Part shown: positions 1-9,877 of the stretch, one piece after another
Position numbering within the stretch: position 1 is the first letter of the stretch
Layout of the letters: every line of letters starts with the position of its first letter
NCBI GenBank assembly: GCA_028554795.2
Contig: CM068842.1
Coordinates: 53,953,608-54,017,607, forward strand
DNA: 64,000 nt
Direction: 5' to 3'
Source of the DNA: Sinohyriopsis cumingii
Taxonomy: Eukaryota > Mollusca > Bivalvia > Unionida > Unionidae
Position numbers and translations under genes: made by a program
The notes under the pieces: model-generated
The model's input: only the letters and a program-made list of their open reading frames with translations
Database searches by the model: none
What the model was told of the DNA's origin: nothing

Positions 1-173
1 CTGGTTTTTAGTTTTCTGTGCCGGTCCTGAAAAATAACAACCTCATCTGGGTCTATTCAGGTTAACGTTAAAAGATTATCGATTTCATCTTTGGTCGCAT
101 ATTTTGATAAATCCACATCGGCGCGTTTTTTTGTCTTTGTTTCGAGAAGAGATCTTCCATAAATATCAACCAT
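1..173 (-). pseudogene. Element A fiber-like gene, N-terminal part (runs off window)
   Basis: The minus-strand ATG is at 173-171 and opens with the same N-terminal pattern (MVxIYGR) and the DLSKYATKDE motif as the intact 353-residue fiber-like protein at 12266-13327. Only about 57 codons are inside the window, and an in-frame TGA lies at 57-59. By homology to the element B copy it is the start of a trimeric spike/fiber candidate. It lies directly downstream of the protease gene, the same order as in element B. Confidence 0.7.
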
Positions 174-188
174 TATTTGATAGGAAAC

Positions 189-1066
189 TGTTTAAATCGA
201 CCCATGGTATACTCGTACACGATTTTGTGAGGTGAACTCGCTGATTTCGAGATCGCATCAAGAACATTTAATACCTCACGGCCACATATCGGAGGACCGG
301 TCAGTGTTTGTGTGGGTAGTGTTGAGTACCAAACCTTTGTCGTTGTCTTTGACAGGGGGATGTTGTTTTGTATATTTTAGAAATTCAACTGGTGGTGCTA
401 ACCCATACGAATCAAAATAGATAATTCCACGTGGATCGATCGCGTAAGCGACCCAGTGAGTTCCTGGACCATTGCTGTTATCAAGGTTAATAATTCCGGT
501 TTCTGGATTATTTAGTTGTTATGGTAATTGATCTCGCATAAAGACGCCTCTGAAATTTTTTATATTTAATTGTTTAACAGCATCGAGCAAATCAAAATTT
601 GACATCGGTGTGAAAACACTTAGAACCTTTTTGGGTACCATGATGGTGGAGTTCCTGGAAGTCTTAGCCCTGATCCGCGAGCGGATCTTCCCTTTTTTTT
701 GGATCGCTCCACCAGTGACTTTTGTGCTAGTTTACTTCCTGCGTAACCAACTGCTCCTCACGCAGCGGCTTTAGCAACAGCTGGGGCAGCAGCGGCTATC
801 AGTGCTGGTATTGCTGCAAGAAGTGGAAATATACCACCGGTTTTAGCCATATCTTTGACCGCGGCTGGAGAGAAATCAAGTCGAACTCCAGCGCTGCTTG
901 TTTTGCTTTATTAAAATGTTTTAGTTAGGTTTTAGTCAGCGATAACTTGTTTGGACCGCCAGTAATCTGATCATTTTTTAGTGTTATCGTTGCCCCACAT
1001 GTGCCCGCGTTTTTCGATTGTAATTTCTTAGCCTGACCAGGAGTCATTAACGTGACTGTATGACAT
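189..1066 (-). pseudogene. Element A pX-like/adenain-type cysteine protease, broken
   Basis: Reading leftwards from an ATG at 1066-1064, the frames contain in order: a TPGQAKKLQ-type N-terminus, a PNKLSL motif, an Ala-rich hydrophobic stretch (about 760-860), a basic linker, and then a protease-like part with NFDLLDA, FRGVFMRDQLP, a GTHW catalytic-His motif (about 445-460) and a CGRE motif (about 280-290). Each block matches the element B gene at 11357-12241. Several frame changes and an in-frame stop after the DQLP motif break it. In adenoviruses and Polintons this protease family matures virion proteins. The mixed frames mean no single product can be made from this copy. Confidence 0.7.
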
Positions 1067-1115
1067 TTCTTATAACTTTGCGATTGATCTAATTGTCTAC
1101 ATGTTTTTGAAAACA

Positions 1116-2503
1116 TTACATGTTTTCCACTGGTGCATCAACGACTCTCATTCGACCACCAGCACCTTCAAGTAACATTGCTTTATCACTGAGGATGACC
1201 GCGATTGCTCTAGCACCTCCAGGAACTGCTGTTCCACCAGCTACTGCTGCTGGTACTCGAGCCAGGCGAGCCCGAATAACTATATCAACGACAGATTTTC
1301 TGAATAAATCCAAATGTTCCAACGAAAAGTAATAGCTCGGATACAACGTTGTAAAATCACGCTGGATATCTGCAACCCAGTATCAACGTTTTGATCACGC
1401 CCATCATAAGACATCAATCGATAATATGCCCGTACAACATCATTTTGTTAAAAATTTAGATTAATGTCCTCAGCGGGCTCTTGATGTCCGTTTATTCTTA
1501 ACGAAACTTCAGAAACTCCCAATGTGTCAAATATCATTGGACTTGCTTCTTGGTTATTTATTCTAGAATTTGCCTGAAACGCGATAAATATATGTCGTGC
1601 TGCTGATATTCCCTGTTGTGATCCCAACTGCCACGTAAACAATCCAGCAGCGTTGATAGAAGTGCTATCTGTTGTCATTGCTAACCATGATAACAACGAT
1701 TTTCCACCTTGATCCATAAAAGAAAGTAACCGTTGTTCTTCAGTGGCTGATGGAGTCATTGTTGGCATCCACAGAGATAGTTTTGTTAACACTACTTTAC
1801 CAGGATCAACTCCATTAGCTCGCCATATTGCATCATTATCAGAGTTTTTTCTGACAAGCACTACTGTGTGTTTGGCACCAAATATAACCCTTTGGACATT
1901 TCTACAAAATCCAAAAATATGAGATAGTGGAATAGCACAGGAAAACTCTTCGTTGCCGTTCAGCATTGCTCGACGCGCGGGAAAACCCAAGTTGAAATTT
2001 TCGTTCATGGATGCAACTGCATCCCCAGCCACGTTCATCGTCACATTTCTATTTTCGGGATGATCAGATGTGTCCTTTACAAACATCATTGTTGGACCAG
2101 CTGATCTTGTGTAATCATCAGAATATCTTGTAAGACCAAGTATCGTCGTGGCAACATCGACATTGTCCAAACACGACTCAATATCTTTTCCATCAATCGA
2201 ATATGTGGCTTTGTTAAATAACGCCATCACACCATTATTAACAAAGCCAACACGATCGCCTATTCCATATCCAGGATCATCCGTTTTTACGATTCTCCCT
2301 ACAATTTCAATATAAGCTTCACTGGGCAGAAAATATCTACTTGTATCATGAATTTGAAATTCAATTCTTCCCTGTGCGTTAGGTGTCTTTGCGTCATAGG
2401 AATAATATTGATAATCGCGCAGCGATTCATCCTTTCTGACTGGTTTATCCATATCAAATGCTACGTTGGATACGCGTTGAAACATCTTATTGTAATGTAT
2501 CAT
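1116..2503 (-). pseudogene. Element A major capsid protein (double jelly-roll type), broken near C-terminus
   Basis: A long open part (1448-2503, 351 codons) starts with MIHYNKMFQRVSN and is ended by a TAA. The remaining C-terminal sequence continues downstream and finishes in a second frame (1116-1346). The homolog in element B (9878-11322) is uninterrupted across this point, so the TAA and the later frame change are lesions. Motifs shared with B are RGRIE.Q.HDTSRYFLP, YSDDYTRSAGPTMMF, FSCAIPLSHIFGF, KLSLWMP.MTPS and SLRINGHQEP. Length (about 460 codons overall), position next to a protease and core gene, and the family pattern support the capsid of Polinton/adintovirus-like elements; the fold is inferred. 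ATG context is GATAATG. Confidence 0.8.
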
Positions 2504-2506
2504 TAT

Positions 2507-2941
2507 CTAAAACGAAGACCACTTCCCGCTATTAAACTTGAAGCTATATTTTTTTTCTATTTCTTTGGAAGGTATCAGTGACGCTAGTTTTTGATTTGCA
2601 GTTTTATTTATTATTTTGCTAACATCTGCAGGCATGTCCGCGGTGCTTGGTAATTTAACCGGCGGAGGTTTTCTACGTATTAGTCGTGCTAGTCTATCTT
2701 TGATTGCCAAGAACACTTTGCCGGCAGCATCACCGATTACACCAGAAGCTTTATCTCTAATAACATCAATAGCTTTTGACGATAATTGTTTTGCAATTGG
2801 ACCCGCCTTTGGAGCTATTCTTGTAAACAATCCTTGAATAACATTTCCAAGTCCATCTCCATAATATGCACTGTAAACAGGATATCGCGAATTTACCACT
2901 CTGACTCGTCGAGTCATATGATGAGAGTCATGTATGATCAT
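2507..2941 (-). CDS. Element A basic core / minor capsid protein (intact)
   Basis: This is a complete 144-codon frame. The N-terminus is basic (MTRRVRVVNSRYP), followed by YYGDGLGNVIQGLF, an amphipathic Ala/Lys-rich middle and a LARLIRRKPPP segment. It resembles small basic core or pVI-like minor capsid proteins of adenovirus-related elements in size, charge and place (between scaffold-like and capsid genes); exact function is inferred. The stop is only a few bases from the capsid ATG (2503), suggesting tight late-gene packing. The element B counterpart at 9404-9837 has a frameshift, so this is the better copy. Confidence 0.65.
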   Translation of the reverse strand: MIIHDSHHMTRRVRVVNSRYPVYSAYYGDGLGNVIQGLFTRIAPKAGPIAKQLSSKAIDVIRDKASGVIGDAAGKVFLAIKDRLARLIRRKPPPVKLPSTADMPADVSKIINKTANQKLASLIPSKEIEKKYSFKFNSGKWSSF

Positions 2942-2953
2942 TTTATTTAATTG

Positions 2954-4033
2954 TTATTTCTCTAATCGCGGCGACTTTAAGTCGCTGTCCGCGAGTTCAT
3001 CAATAAGTTCTCGATAAATGTGAACATCCATGATGTCGCCGCGAAATAATCGCTGACAGATATCAGCCGCTTCATTAATTATTTCTGGCGAGTTATTTCC
3101 AGCACGTCTTCCTCTTAAGAGAACTTCTAACCGCGATACATCATTGATGATATTATCAGGACAAACAGATAGACCTGTTCCAGTTTTATATTCAGTAAGC
3201 CCAAGATCCGCAAGAATATCTCTTTCTGGAGACGGAGGAGAATCTGAGATGTCTGCATGTGGCACTGTAATTACATCAGTTGGTATTCTTTTGGGTCTCC
3301 CACGTTTTTGTTTCCCCTTCGCTGTTTCTATGGGCTGCAGCGAATGAGAGGGTTTTTCTGGCGATGGTTGTCTTTTCTGTCTCGAGACTCGTTTTCGCTC
3401 TTGTTGTGGTTGTTTTTGTTGTTTTTGTTGTCGCATCATTTCATCATATTTATCTGCTCCCTCCCGATATGCAATATAAGATAATTCTTTTGTATTTATT
3501 CGACCAATACCCTTATTTACCTTATACATCCAATCAATCCAATCATTACGACTTACATGTTTATTATACTCGGATTTTAGAAAATCTTTCCTTGAAGGAT
3601 AACTAGCAGCAGCAAACGCACCAAAATCAGATATTTCATTTGGTTTTAATGGTTGAAATCGTTTTATTTGTTTTATGCCGTCGTTAGTAAATTTTATCAT
3701 AAATTCAAAACCCCTTTGTTTTTTACCAGCGACATCTGTTTCGTCTTCGGGTTTAGCCGCTTGCTGAGCCGCAGTAATCTGTTCTATCGCTTGAAGAAGA
3801 CTTTTTTTCGGTTTACCATCATCGGGGGTTCCTTCGATAGCAGTTACACCTTTTTCAGTAACCGCAGTAACAGGTTTAAATAATTCTTCTGCACCTGTCG
3901 CAAATTCTTCCTGTGCTTGCTGACGTTCTTGTAATTTTTGTCTTACACTATCTCGTACAGGGATAAATTTTTTTATTGCTTCTAGTCGCTCTCGAGCTAG
4001 TCTAGCGGAATGTGCTTCTCCAATGTTGGCCAT
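2954..4033 (-). CDS. Element A scaffold/DNA-binding virion-like protein (intact)
   Basis: This complete 359-codon frame starts MANIGEAHSARLARER. It is rich in Gln, Lys and Glu, with coiled-coil-like helices over residues 1-60, a KRGRPKR AT-hook-like motif near 243-249, and a conserved C-terminal module with RLEVLLRGRRAGNNSPEI followed by an ICQRLF helix. The same N- and C-terminal blocks occur in broken form in element B at 8210-9375. It is the first gene inside the element terminus in both copies. I do not recognise an enzyme; a structural, scaffold or genome-binding role is inferred from composition, the AT-hook and its place next to capsid genes. Confidence 0.65.
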   Translation of the reverse strand: MANIGEAHSARLARERLEAIKKFIPVRDSVRQKLQERQQAQEEFATGAEELFKPVTAVTEKGVTAIEGTPDDGKPKKSLLQAIEQITAAQQAAKPEDETDVAGKKQRGFEFMIKFTNDGIKQIKRFQPLKPNEISDFGAFAAASYPSRKDFLKSEYNKHVSRNDWIDWMYKVNKGIGRINTKELSYIAYREGADKYDEMMRQQKQQKQPQQERKRVSRQKRQPSPEKPSHSLQPIETAKGKQKRGRPKRIPTDVITVPHADISDSPPSPERDILADLGLTEYKTGTGLSVCPDNIINDVSRLEVLLRGRRAGNNSPEIINEAADICQRLFRGDIMDVHIYRELIDELADSDLKSPRLEK

Positions 4034-4102
4034 TATTGTTAACTTAAATTTTTAATTTACAGCAGCAGAAACGGAGACGACAGGCAAACCCTGCCAGGGA
4101 CT

Positions 4103-4351
4103 TTCACAGAGCAGCAGAGAGGGCTAAACATCCCCGAGTGTTTTCGCAAGATAGACCCTTGTATAACAGAAATAGTTGTATAGGTAGATATTTTCACGAT
4201 ATAACCCTTCAAGTCAGCAGAGAAAGCCCATTTTGTCATGTTTTCTGAATAGAGGGTTGATTTTGTGAAAATAATATCTCTATCTAAAATGTCCTCGATA
4301 GAAGGTTCTGTTAAGCGAAATAGCTTGTGGGATTCACCCTCTCTGCTGCTG
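4103..4351. repeat. Element A terminal block (foldback end)
   Basis: The block starts with AGCAGCAGAGAGGG (4103-4116) and ends with the inverse CCCTCTCTGCTGCT (4338-4351). Inner arms also pair, for example TAGATATTTTCAC near 4180 with GTGAAAATAATATCTCTA near 4267. The two outer motifs are identical to those at the ends of element B (7644, 23387), although the interior sequence differs. The scaffold gene starts only 70 bp away, so 4351 is read as the outer end of element A, whose other end lies outside the window. A 106-codon frame across it is treated as chance. Confidence 0.7.
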
Positions 4352-5225
4352 AACGTGAACTCATTAGAACATTTCATTACTAGGACTTCAAAAATTTAAT
4401 TCGTGGATTATCCTTGGATTATTATTGGATTTAAAAGTTTTTATTTTTTCATTTTTACTTTGTTTTTCCATGGAAATAAAATTATTTGTTAAATTGTTCA
4501 AAGCTTGTTGTTTTCACTCTTTCTTTTGTTGTTGTTTATTAAAGCCTAAACACGTAACATAATACAAACCAACTTTGTTCGAATTTAAAAAAAAATAATC
4601 ATGTCTATATCCGGATATAGGGCACGCACGGGAAAATATTGGTCATATGCAAGTTATGACTTTTTGTTTCTTCTGGAAAGGTTGCAAATTTGAAGATGTA
4701 AAATGCTAAACATTACTGTCAAAGTTTATTTTAGGTACTTTTACAAAAAAACAAACATGATTTTGATTGGAAATTAAGCTTTTTATTATACGTGTGCAAC
4801 ATCTACTCAAACGGTTAGACTTTAGTGTAAGCTGAAAGTTTACTTGTACTATAAAGATGTGAATTTCCGCAAGTTTTTGAAACAGCAAAATTAACAGTGG
4901 GGGCCTGGTTTTCAAAACAAGCACCTATTAATAAGTCCCGCTAGCTCAAATAGCGATGAGCCAAATCATAGCGCTTAAGCAAATTTAACAAGTACCTGTT
5001 AGATTCAAGGCATTGTTAAACAAATGAAAATGTCAACATGGTTATCTGCTATATAGCACCCAGTTAATTCGTATCTAGTACCCAAACTATGCAAACAACA
5101 TGCCGTTAAGAGGGTTCAGCATCCAGTTATGTACCGTCTGGTACCCAGTGATCTAATATCCAACGCCAAATCCCCAATCAACCCAGTTAACTATTATCCA
5201 AGACTCAGACAGTTAAAGTAATATT
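4352..5225. other. Intergenic spacer, no gene recognised
   Basis: AT-rich sequence between element A and a short tandem array. It has loosely repeated ACCCAGTTAA-like phrases near 5060-5210. No reading frame with family features was seen; a 72-codon minus-strand frame near 4706-4924 has low-complexity content and no homolog I recognise. Confidence 0.5.
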
Positions 5226-5516
5226 TCACTAAATGTGTGCTGCTAAAATAGGAAAGGTCGGTTTCTTCATTACAGCAAAGGTCTCTTTCATGACTAAACT
5301 GTATGCTACTGCAACATTAAAGTCTGTTTTTTTTCGTACTAAAGTGTGTCTTACTGAAAGAGTAATAGTCAATTTGATCTACTACAGTGTGTGCTAGTAC
5401 AACAGGAAAAGGTTAATTTTCTTTACACTAAAATGTGTGCTACTGCAACAGTAAAATTCATTTTCTTTCCTAAACTGTGTGCAGCAGCAACATTAAAAAA
5501 TCAGTTTCTTCACTAT
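5226..5516. repeat. Diverged tandem repeat, about 60 bp unit
   Basis: About five imperfect units share the phrase TGTGTGCTACTGCAACAGTAA followed by a TTTCTTT.ACTAAA segment (for example 5234, 5304, 5385, 5432, 5478). Units are diverged, so this is an old minisatellite of unknown role. Confidence 0.6.
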
Positions 5517-5617
5517 GCAATAGTTTATTCATGTTGGAATATCATAAAACACGTGCTCGTATTCACATAATAGTTTGTTAGTTCCCTCTTTTCTTGTGGG
5601 TGTAGATCTGAATGTTT

Positions 5618-7310
5618 CTAGTCCAGATTGTTTAATATTTCTGAATTCCGAAGATTGGTTAAACCAAAGACAATACTGTCGGACTGCATTCCAACGTTTA
5701 AATCCTCGCTGTGTGGAACAGGTGGAACTAAACTGATTAAATGATTAACTGCGTCATCTATACCCAAATAATCTTTTAATATATTTATATCACGAAATTC
5801 TTTCTGTTTCTGCCTCCCAGGAGCATTAATGTTGTAATTAAAGTTGTTTACTTTCTTTTCAGCTGCATATAGACCATGAAATTTTGCCCGATGATGATTC
5901 TGATCTATGTACAAGATAGTCAGAACTTGATCATCAGACCGAAAACCCCATCCCTTTGTTTTTCTGTCATACCTTAATTTCAGTTTTGACTGAGTAAAAT
6001 GAAGATTAGTTCTTGCTCCTTCACACGCATTTGACAACTTATATTTGAAATCAGAAAGATGTAAAGAAGATTAATCTTGGAATCTTCATCTGAAATAAGT
6101 AACTCTTTTTAAAAAAAAATTCAATGGTCCACGTACAATATGTCCAAATCCTAATTCAAAGAGATTAAAAACTAATGATACTTGAACTGATTTTCTAACA
6201 GCAAACGATCACCTTCATCCCAATCGTTTTTTTGTATCAAATTAATAGCCACGAATCAAATTCTTTAAAGTGTGATGAAATCTTTCCAACACCCCACGAG
6301 TTTCAGGGCAATAGGCATAATATTTAAACAGTTGGATGCCTAATTCATGCGTAACTTGTTGGAGAATTCCAGACATAAAATCAGACTGAACAAATTTGGG
6401 ATGGACAAAGTGTGTACAATAAATTTATCAAAGCTTTTACAATGGTTTTAGTTTTAATATTCCTCAGAGGAATTGATTGGTACTTGTGCAGCTTCAAGTT
6501 CGCTAAAGCCCTCTGAAATAGACAGGAACTCTCAGGACTATGCTCCTGTTATACAGCGAGTGATTCTCTTTTGTGACCCTGATTAGAATAGAGAGAATGA
6601 GTAATAAAAAGAGCATTGCTGTAATCAATACCTATTGGTTGATAATACCAGGAGCAATGCCTCGCACAAAGCTTGACCAATAAATGTGTCAGCTAAATGA
6701 ATAATTTCCTGATCAGCATCATTCTCAAAAGCTCTTTTTGTTATAGCTCTTGTAACTGCACATGCAGGGTATAAATCTGGTATATCGATCTGAACAAGAT
6801 CAACCTTTTGATACGAACAAGGTTTGTAAGTTACATGTCGATTAACCACAAGAGAAAAAGATTTCTTATCAGTCTTATCAGAAATTTGATTTCAAAATGT
6901 TTTGCCAAACTGAAATGAGGAAGTACTCGTATGAGACCGAGATTATTTTTTGACAAACAACTGCTGAAAGGCAGACTTATTGACAAATGAAACGTTGTGA
7001 GTCACTAAATAATCAGCAGCTCTCGCGCAGTATCTTCCAAAGTTTCAAAATTTTCTCGGTAATATAGGTATTGAAATTACTAAGGATGGAATTTTTGATG
7101 ACTTCAGTTAATATGACCTGTCTGAAGTTATCGTAATTTTGATCAACCTTCTTGGCTGAGCAACACCTACATGTAGTTTACCCTTTTCCCGCACAAATTC
7201 GAAATAGGATTATCCAGTTTATTTTACACATTTCCTAAACACATGTCGATATGCCTCAGGTAACAACTCGTAATCAATTATTTGACCACACGAAAAGCAT
7301 CGCTTTGTTG
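5618..7310 (-). pseudogene. Ty3/gypsy-type retroelement remnant (gag-pol)
   Basis: On the minus strand, pieces appear in gag-pol order. At about 7000-7300 is a SCAN-like gag region (YELLPEAYRHVF, then VDQNYDNFRQVILTE). At 6625-6849 there is a piece with DLYPACAVTRA, typical of the segment after gag in these elements. At about 6190-6360 there is an integrase-core piece with YCPETRGVLERFH (the glutamate of the DDE triad). At 5618-6037 is a region downstream of the integrase core with LRYDRKTKGW and ending IVFGLTNLRNSEILNNLD. Frames are separated by stops and gaps, reverse transcriptase is not evident and no LTRs were found, so this is an internally deleted relic. It may have inserted before or after the flanking elements; order cannot be told. 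Confidence 0.7.
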
Positions 7311-7638
7311 TACTAACAGTGAAATATAGATATCACTAAGTACGCTATGTAATAACAAATTCCATGGCTTTAAGTTTTTAGCAAAGTTTATTTTCAAAAT
7401 TAAGACAAATTTATCGAAGGGATTACTAACTTGATACTTCTAATAATATCAAAACCCGAACTTGTATGACTCGGATGGCGGTGGTGCTCCACCTACCAGC
7501 TCTAATTCTTTTAATTTCAATTGCATTTCACCCCACTTCACCCCACCCCTTCTTTTTCTCTTTCTGACGGAATTGGCATTTCTCTATCTCTCTCTGAATC
7601 TGCCTATATTCTCTCTGCATCTTCATTTTTCTCTCTAC
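7311..7638. other. Spacer with pyrimidine-rich tract left of element B
   Basis: No gene is seen. Positions 7535-7638 are rich in CT microsatellite-like sequence (TCTCTCTCTG, TTCTCTCTGC), ending in the target site of element B. Confidence 0.5.
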
Positions 7639-7643
7639 TCCCT
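7639..7643. other. Target site duplication of element B, left copy (TCCCT)
   Basis: TCCCT lies immediately before the first base of the left terminal repeat and is repeated at 23388-23392 immediately after the right one. A 5-bp duplication agrees with a retroviral-type integrase, which element B encodes. Confidence 0.75.
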
Positions 7644-8162
7644 AGCAGCAGAGAGGGTGAACAGACCACTTAAGGGAATGGTCACCCCCCTGTTTTTAGA
7701 CCAAAAAAAAATAGTGACCCTTCATAGAGGTCAATACCACGTCTACGATTATTGTTTGTCCCAAACAGAATTGTAGACAAGGCCCTCTCTGCTACTGCGT
7801 TATTCTGAATAATCCTGGGAATCTTCATCTGAATCCTGGGAATTTGTTCTATGTTTCAAGTAATATTCAAGTTCTGATGGTGGTTTTTCTATTTTTGGAT
7901 TTATGTTCTTTCTTTTTCTGTAATATATCATGAAACTTCTGTATCGATCTCCACCGCAATTTTTGCAAATCTGATATAATCCTCTAACGCCGTTGTTACA
8001 TCCAACACAACTTCGTGAACCAGCATGAGGATTTTTCTTTAAAATATAATTATGTCGTCTGCAATATTCTCCACGGCGCCTTTTGTTGCATTTATTTGTT
8101 GTTCCTTGAATTAACCACGTACAATTGTTCATTATATTAATGTTATCTGTTTAATTAAATTT
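7644..8162. repeat. Element B left terminal inverted repeat (519 bp)
   Basis: The reverse complement of 22848-23387 matches this region over its whole length. The 21-bp length difference is explained by one extra seven-codon unit in the acidic tail of the right-hand zinc gene. The outer 150 bp (7644-7796) form a foldback block bounded by AGCAGCAGAGAGGG and CCCTCTCTGCTAC, with an inner stem GTCTACGATTATTGTTT / AAACAGAATTGTAGAC. The inner part contains a gene (7800-8132). Confidence 0.85.
7800..8132 (-). CDS. TIR-encoded Cys-rich zinc-binding-type protein, left copy
   Basis: This 110-residue protein starts MNNCTWLIQGTTNKC. Putative ligands are C4, C15, C24 and H27, then CVGC (42-45) and CKNC (56-59). 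A basic stretch YYRKRKNINPK and an acidic tail SQDSDEDSQDYSE follow. It is inside the terminal repeat, so element B is diploid for it. Compared with the right copy (22878-23231), C19 is replaced by Arg, losing one presumed ligand. The fold resembles treble-clef or CCHC-like fingers, but I do not recognise a named family; a regulatory or nucleic-acid-binding role is inferred. Start context is ATATAATG. Confidence 0.7.
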   Translation of the reverse strand: MNNCTWLIQGTTNKCNKRRRGEYCRRHNYILKKNPHAGSRSCVGCNNGVRGLYQICKNCGGDRYRSFMIYYRKRKNINPKIEKPPSELEYYLKHRTNSQDSDEDSQDYSE

Positions 8163-8209
8163 ACACCCCTTCTGCTGATATCAATTAAAAAATTGTTATA
8201 TTAAAAATA

Positions 8210-9375
8210 ATGGTACATCCAGAATCTCATACTGCAAGAATAGCACGAGAACGATAAGAAGCAATTAAAAAATTTCTTCCCGTGCGAGATTCATTTAGAA
8301 AAAATCTACAAGCGCAGCAAGAAGCACGAGTTGAGTACGAAGAAGAAACTAAAAAACTGTTTAAACCCGTCACTGCAGCTACTGAACAAGTTACAGCTGT
8401 CATCAAACAAGATCTTCTTCCGGTATCAAAACAAACAGCAGAACAAACTGAAAAAATAGCAAGAAGAACTAAACAGACAAAGAAGATTTTACGAGATCTT
8501 CCAACTGATATAGCTGCGGCTCAACCTCCACCTGTCGGCGAAGAAATACTTTAAGATATTGGAAGACTTCGTGCTGATGTCACCGACGTGCAAAAAGAAC
8601 ATACACCTGAACCCGAACTAGTAGAAGAAAAAGAAAACGTAGAATTGATTGCAAAATTTAGGAAGGGGGTTGTCGAAGATATTAGAAATACTAAAAAAGA
8701 ACAATTACCCGAAGTAATATTAAATAGTATATTTAATAAATCTGATATTTTAAAACCCCGTCATGAAAAAGTAAATGATGATAATCTTATTAAATGGATA
8801 TATCGCGTATATTACAACAAAAAACAAGCTGAAGGTCAAGAATACAAAAATCTTGATAAAGAAATAAAAAGACTTTATAGAGAGAGACTGAAACAACCAG
8901 AACAAGAAGAACTCTCCCAGTATCAACTTCCTCCCCCCCCCCGCAACAAATAGAACAACAACAATCTTCTTCACCGCAGCAAAGGTTGATCTCAAAACTT
9001 AAAACAATTGAACAAGCAAGAAAATAAAGGGAAAGGGAAGATCTGGAATTGGATGAAATTAGACGAATGAAAGGATTATACTCACCTGACATATCCCCGG
9101 TCACCACTGAAGTACTTTATCCTGCGATACAACCACCAGTATTTAAAACACCTCAAGATGAACCTAAAACAGGATCTGGTTTATGTCCTGATAATATCAT
9201 TAATGATGTGTCACGGTTAGAAGTTCTCATAGGAGGAAAACGTGCCGGAAATAATTCCCCAGAAATAATTAATGAAGCAGCTGATATTTGTCGACGATTA
9301 TTTCAAGGTGGTATCATGGATATCGGAGTTTACCGAGAACTTATCGATGAACATGCTGATGATTATAGTGACTAA
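8210..9375 (+). pseudogene. Element B scaffold/DNA-binding virion-like protein, broken
   Basis: It begins at ATG 8210 (MVHPESHTARIARER) and is homologous to the intact element A protein at 2954-4033. In-frame stops occur at 8255-8257, 8552-8554 and 9025-9027, and the frame changes at or near a run of ten C (8933-8942). Open pieces are 8282-8554, 8588-8953 and 9049-9375; the last holds the conserved module RLEVLIGGKRAGNNSPEI. An AT-hook as in A is not obvious here. It is the first plus-strand gene after the left terminal repeat, followed 28 bp later by the core gene. Confidence 0.7.
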
Positions 9376-9403
9376 TTGTTAGATAAATAACAAATAAAAT
9401 AAG

Positions 9404-9837
9404 ATGATCATACATAATAATCATCGTAAACCCGTGCAGGTCAGAGCTGTAAACTCACGATTACCAATCTACAAAGCTACTTACGGAGATGGACTTGTGA
9501 TGTTATTCAGGGATTATTTACAAGGATAGCTCCAAAAGTAACACCCATTGCAAAACAATTATCGATGAAAGCTATTGACATTGTTCGTGATAAAGCTCCT
9601 GGAGCAATTGTCAATGTTGCTGGTAAGGCGTTCTCGGCAATCAAAGATAGACTAGCACGATTAATGCGACGAAAACAACAACCATCAGTAAAATTACCAA
9701 GTACTGAAATTATGCCAGCAGATGTCAGTAGAATAATAAATCAGGCTGCAAATCAAAAACTAGCGGAATTATCTGAAGAAGCTGAAAGAAATATAACAGC
9801 AAATTTAATAGCAGGAAGCGGTCTTCGTCGACGATGA
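9404..9837 (+). pseudogene. Element B basic core / minor capsid protein, frameshifted
   Basis: The ATG at 9404 opens MIIHNNHRKPVQVRAVNSR and the frame is lost just after YGDGL (near 9497-9500). The rest continues in another frame at 9565-9837 with KAIDIVRDKAPGAI and LARLMRRKQQP. It is co-linear with the intact 144-residue element A protein. It lies between the scaffold-like and capsid genes. One short indel accounts for the break. Confidence 0.65.
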
Positions 9838-9877
9838 TTTAGATCATCATTTGGAAAAATGGTAATTATAATAAAAA

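Noticed and set aside
4057-4377. 106-codon minus-strand frame across the element A end
   Set aside because: It lies over the foldback terminal block, has no family features and is not matched at the corresponding place in element B.
7800-8132. LIM or RING finger protein
   Set aside because: Cys/His spacing does not fit LIM or RING patterns; kept as unnamed zinc-binding-type protein.
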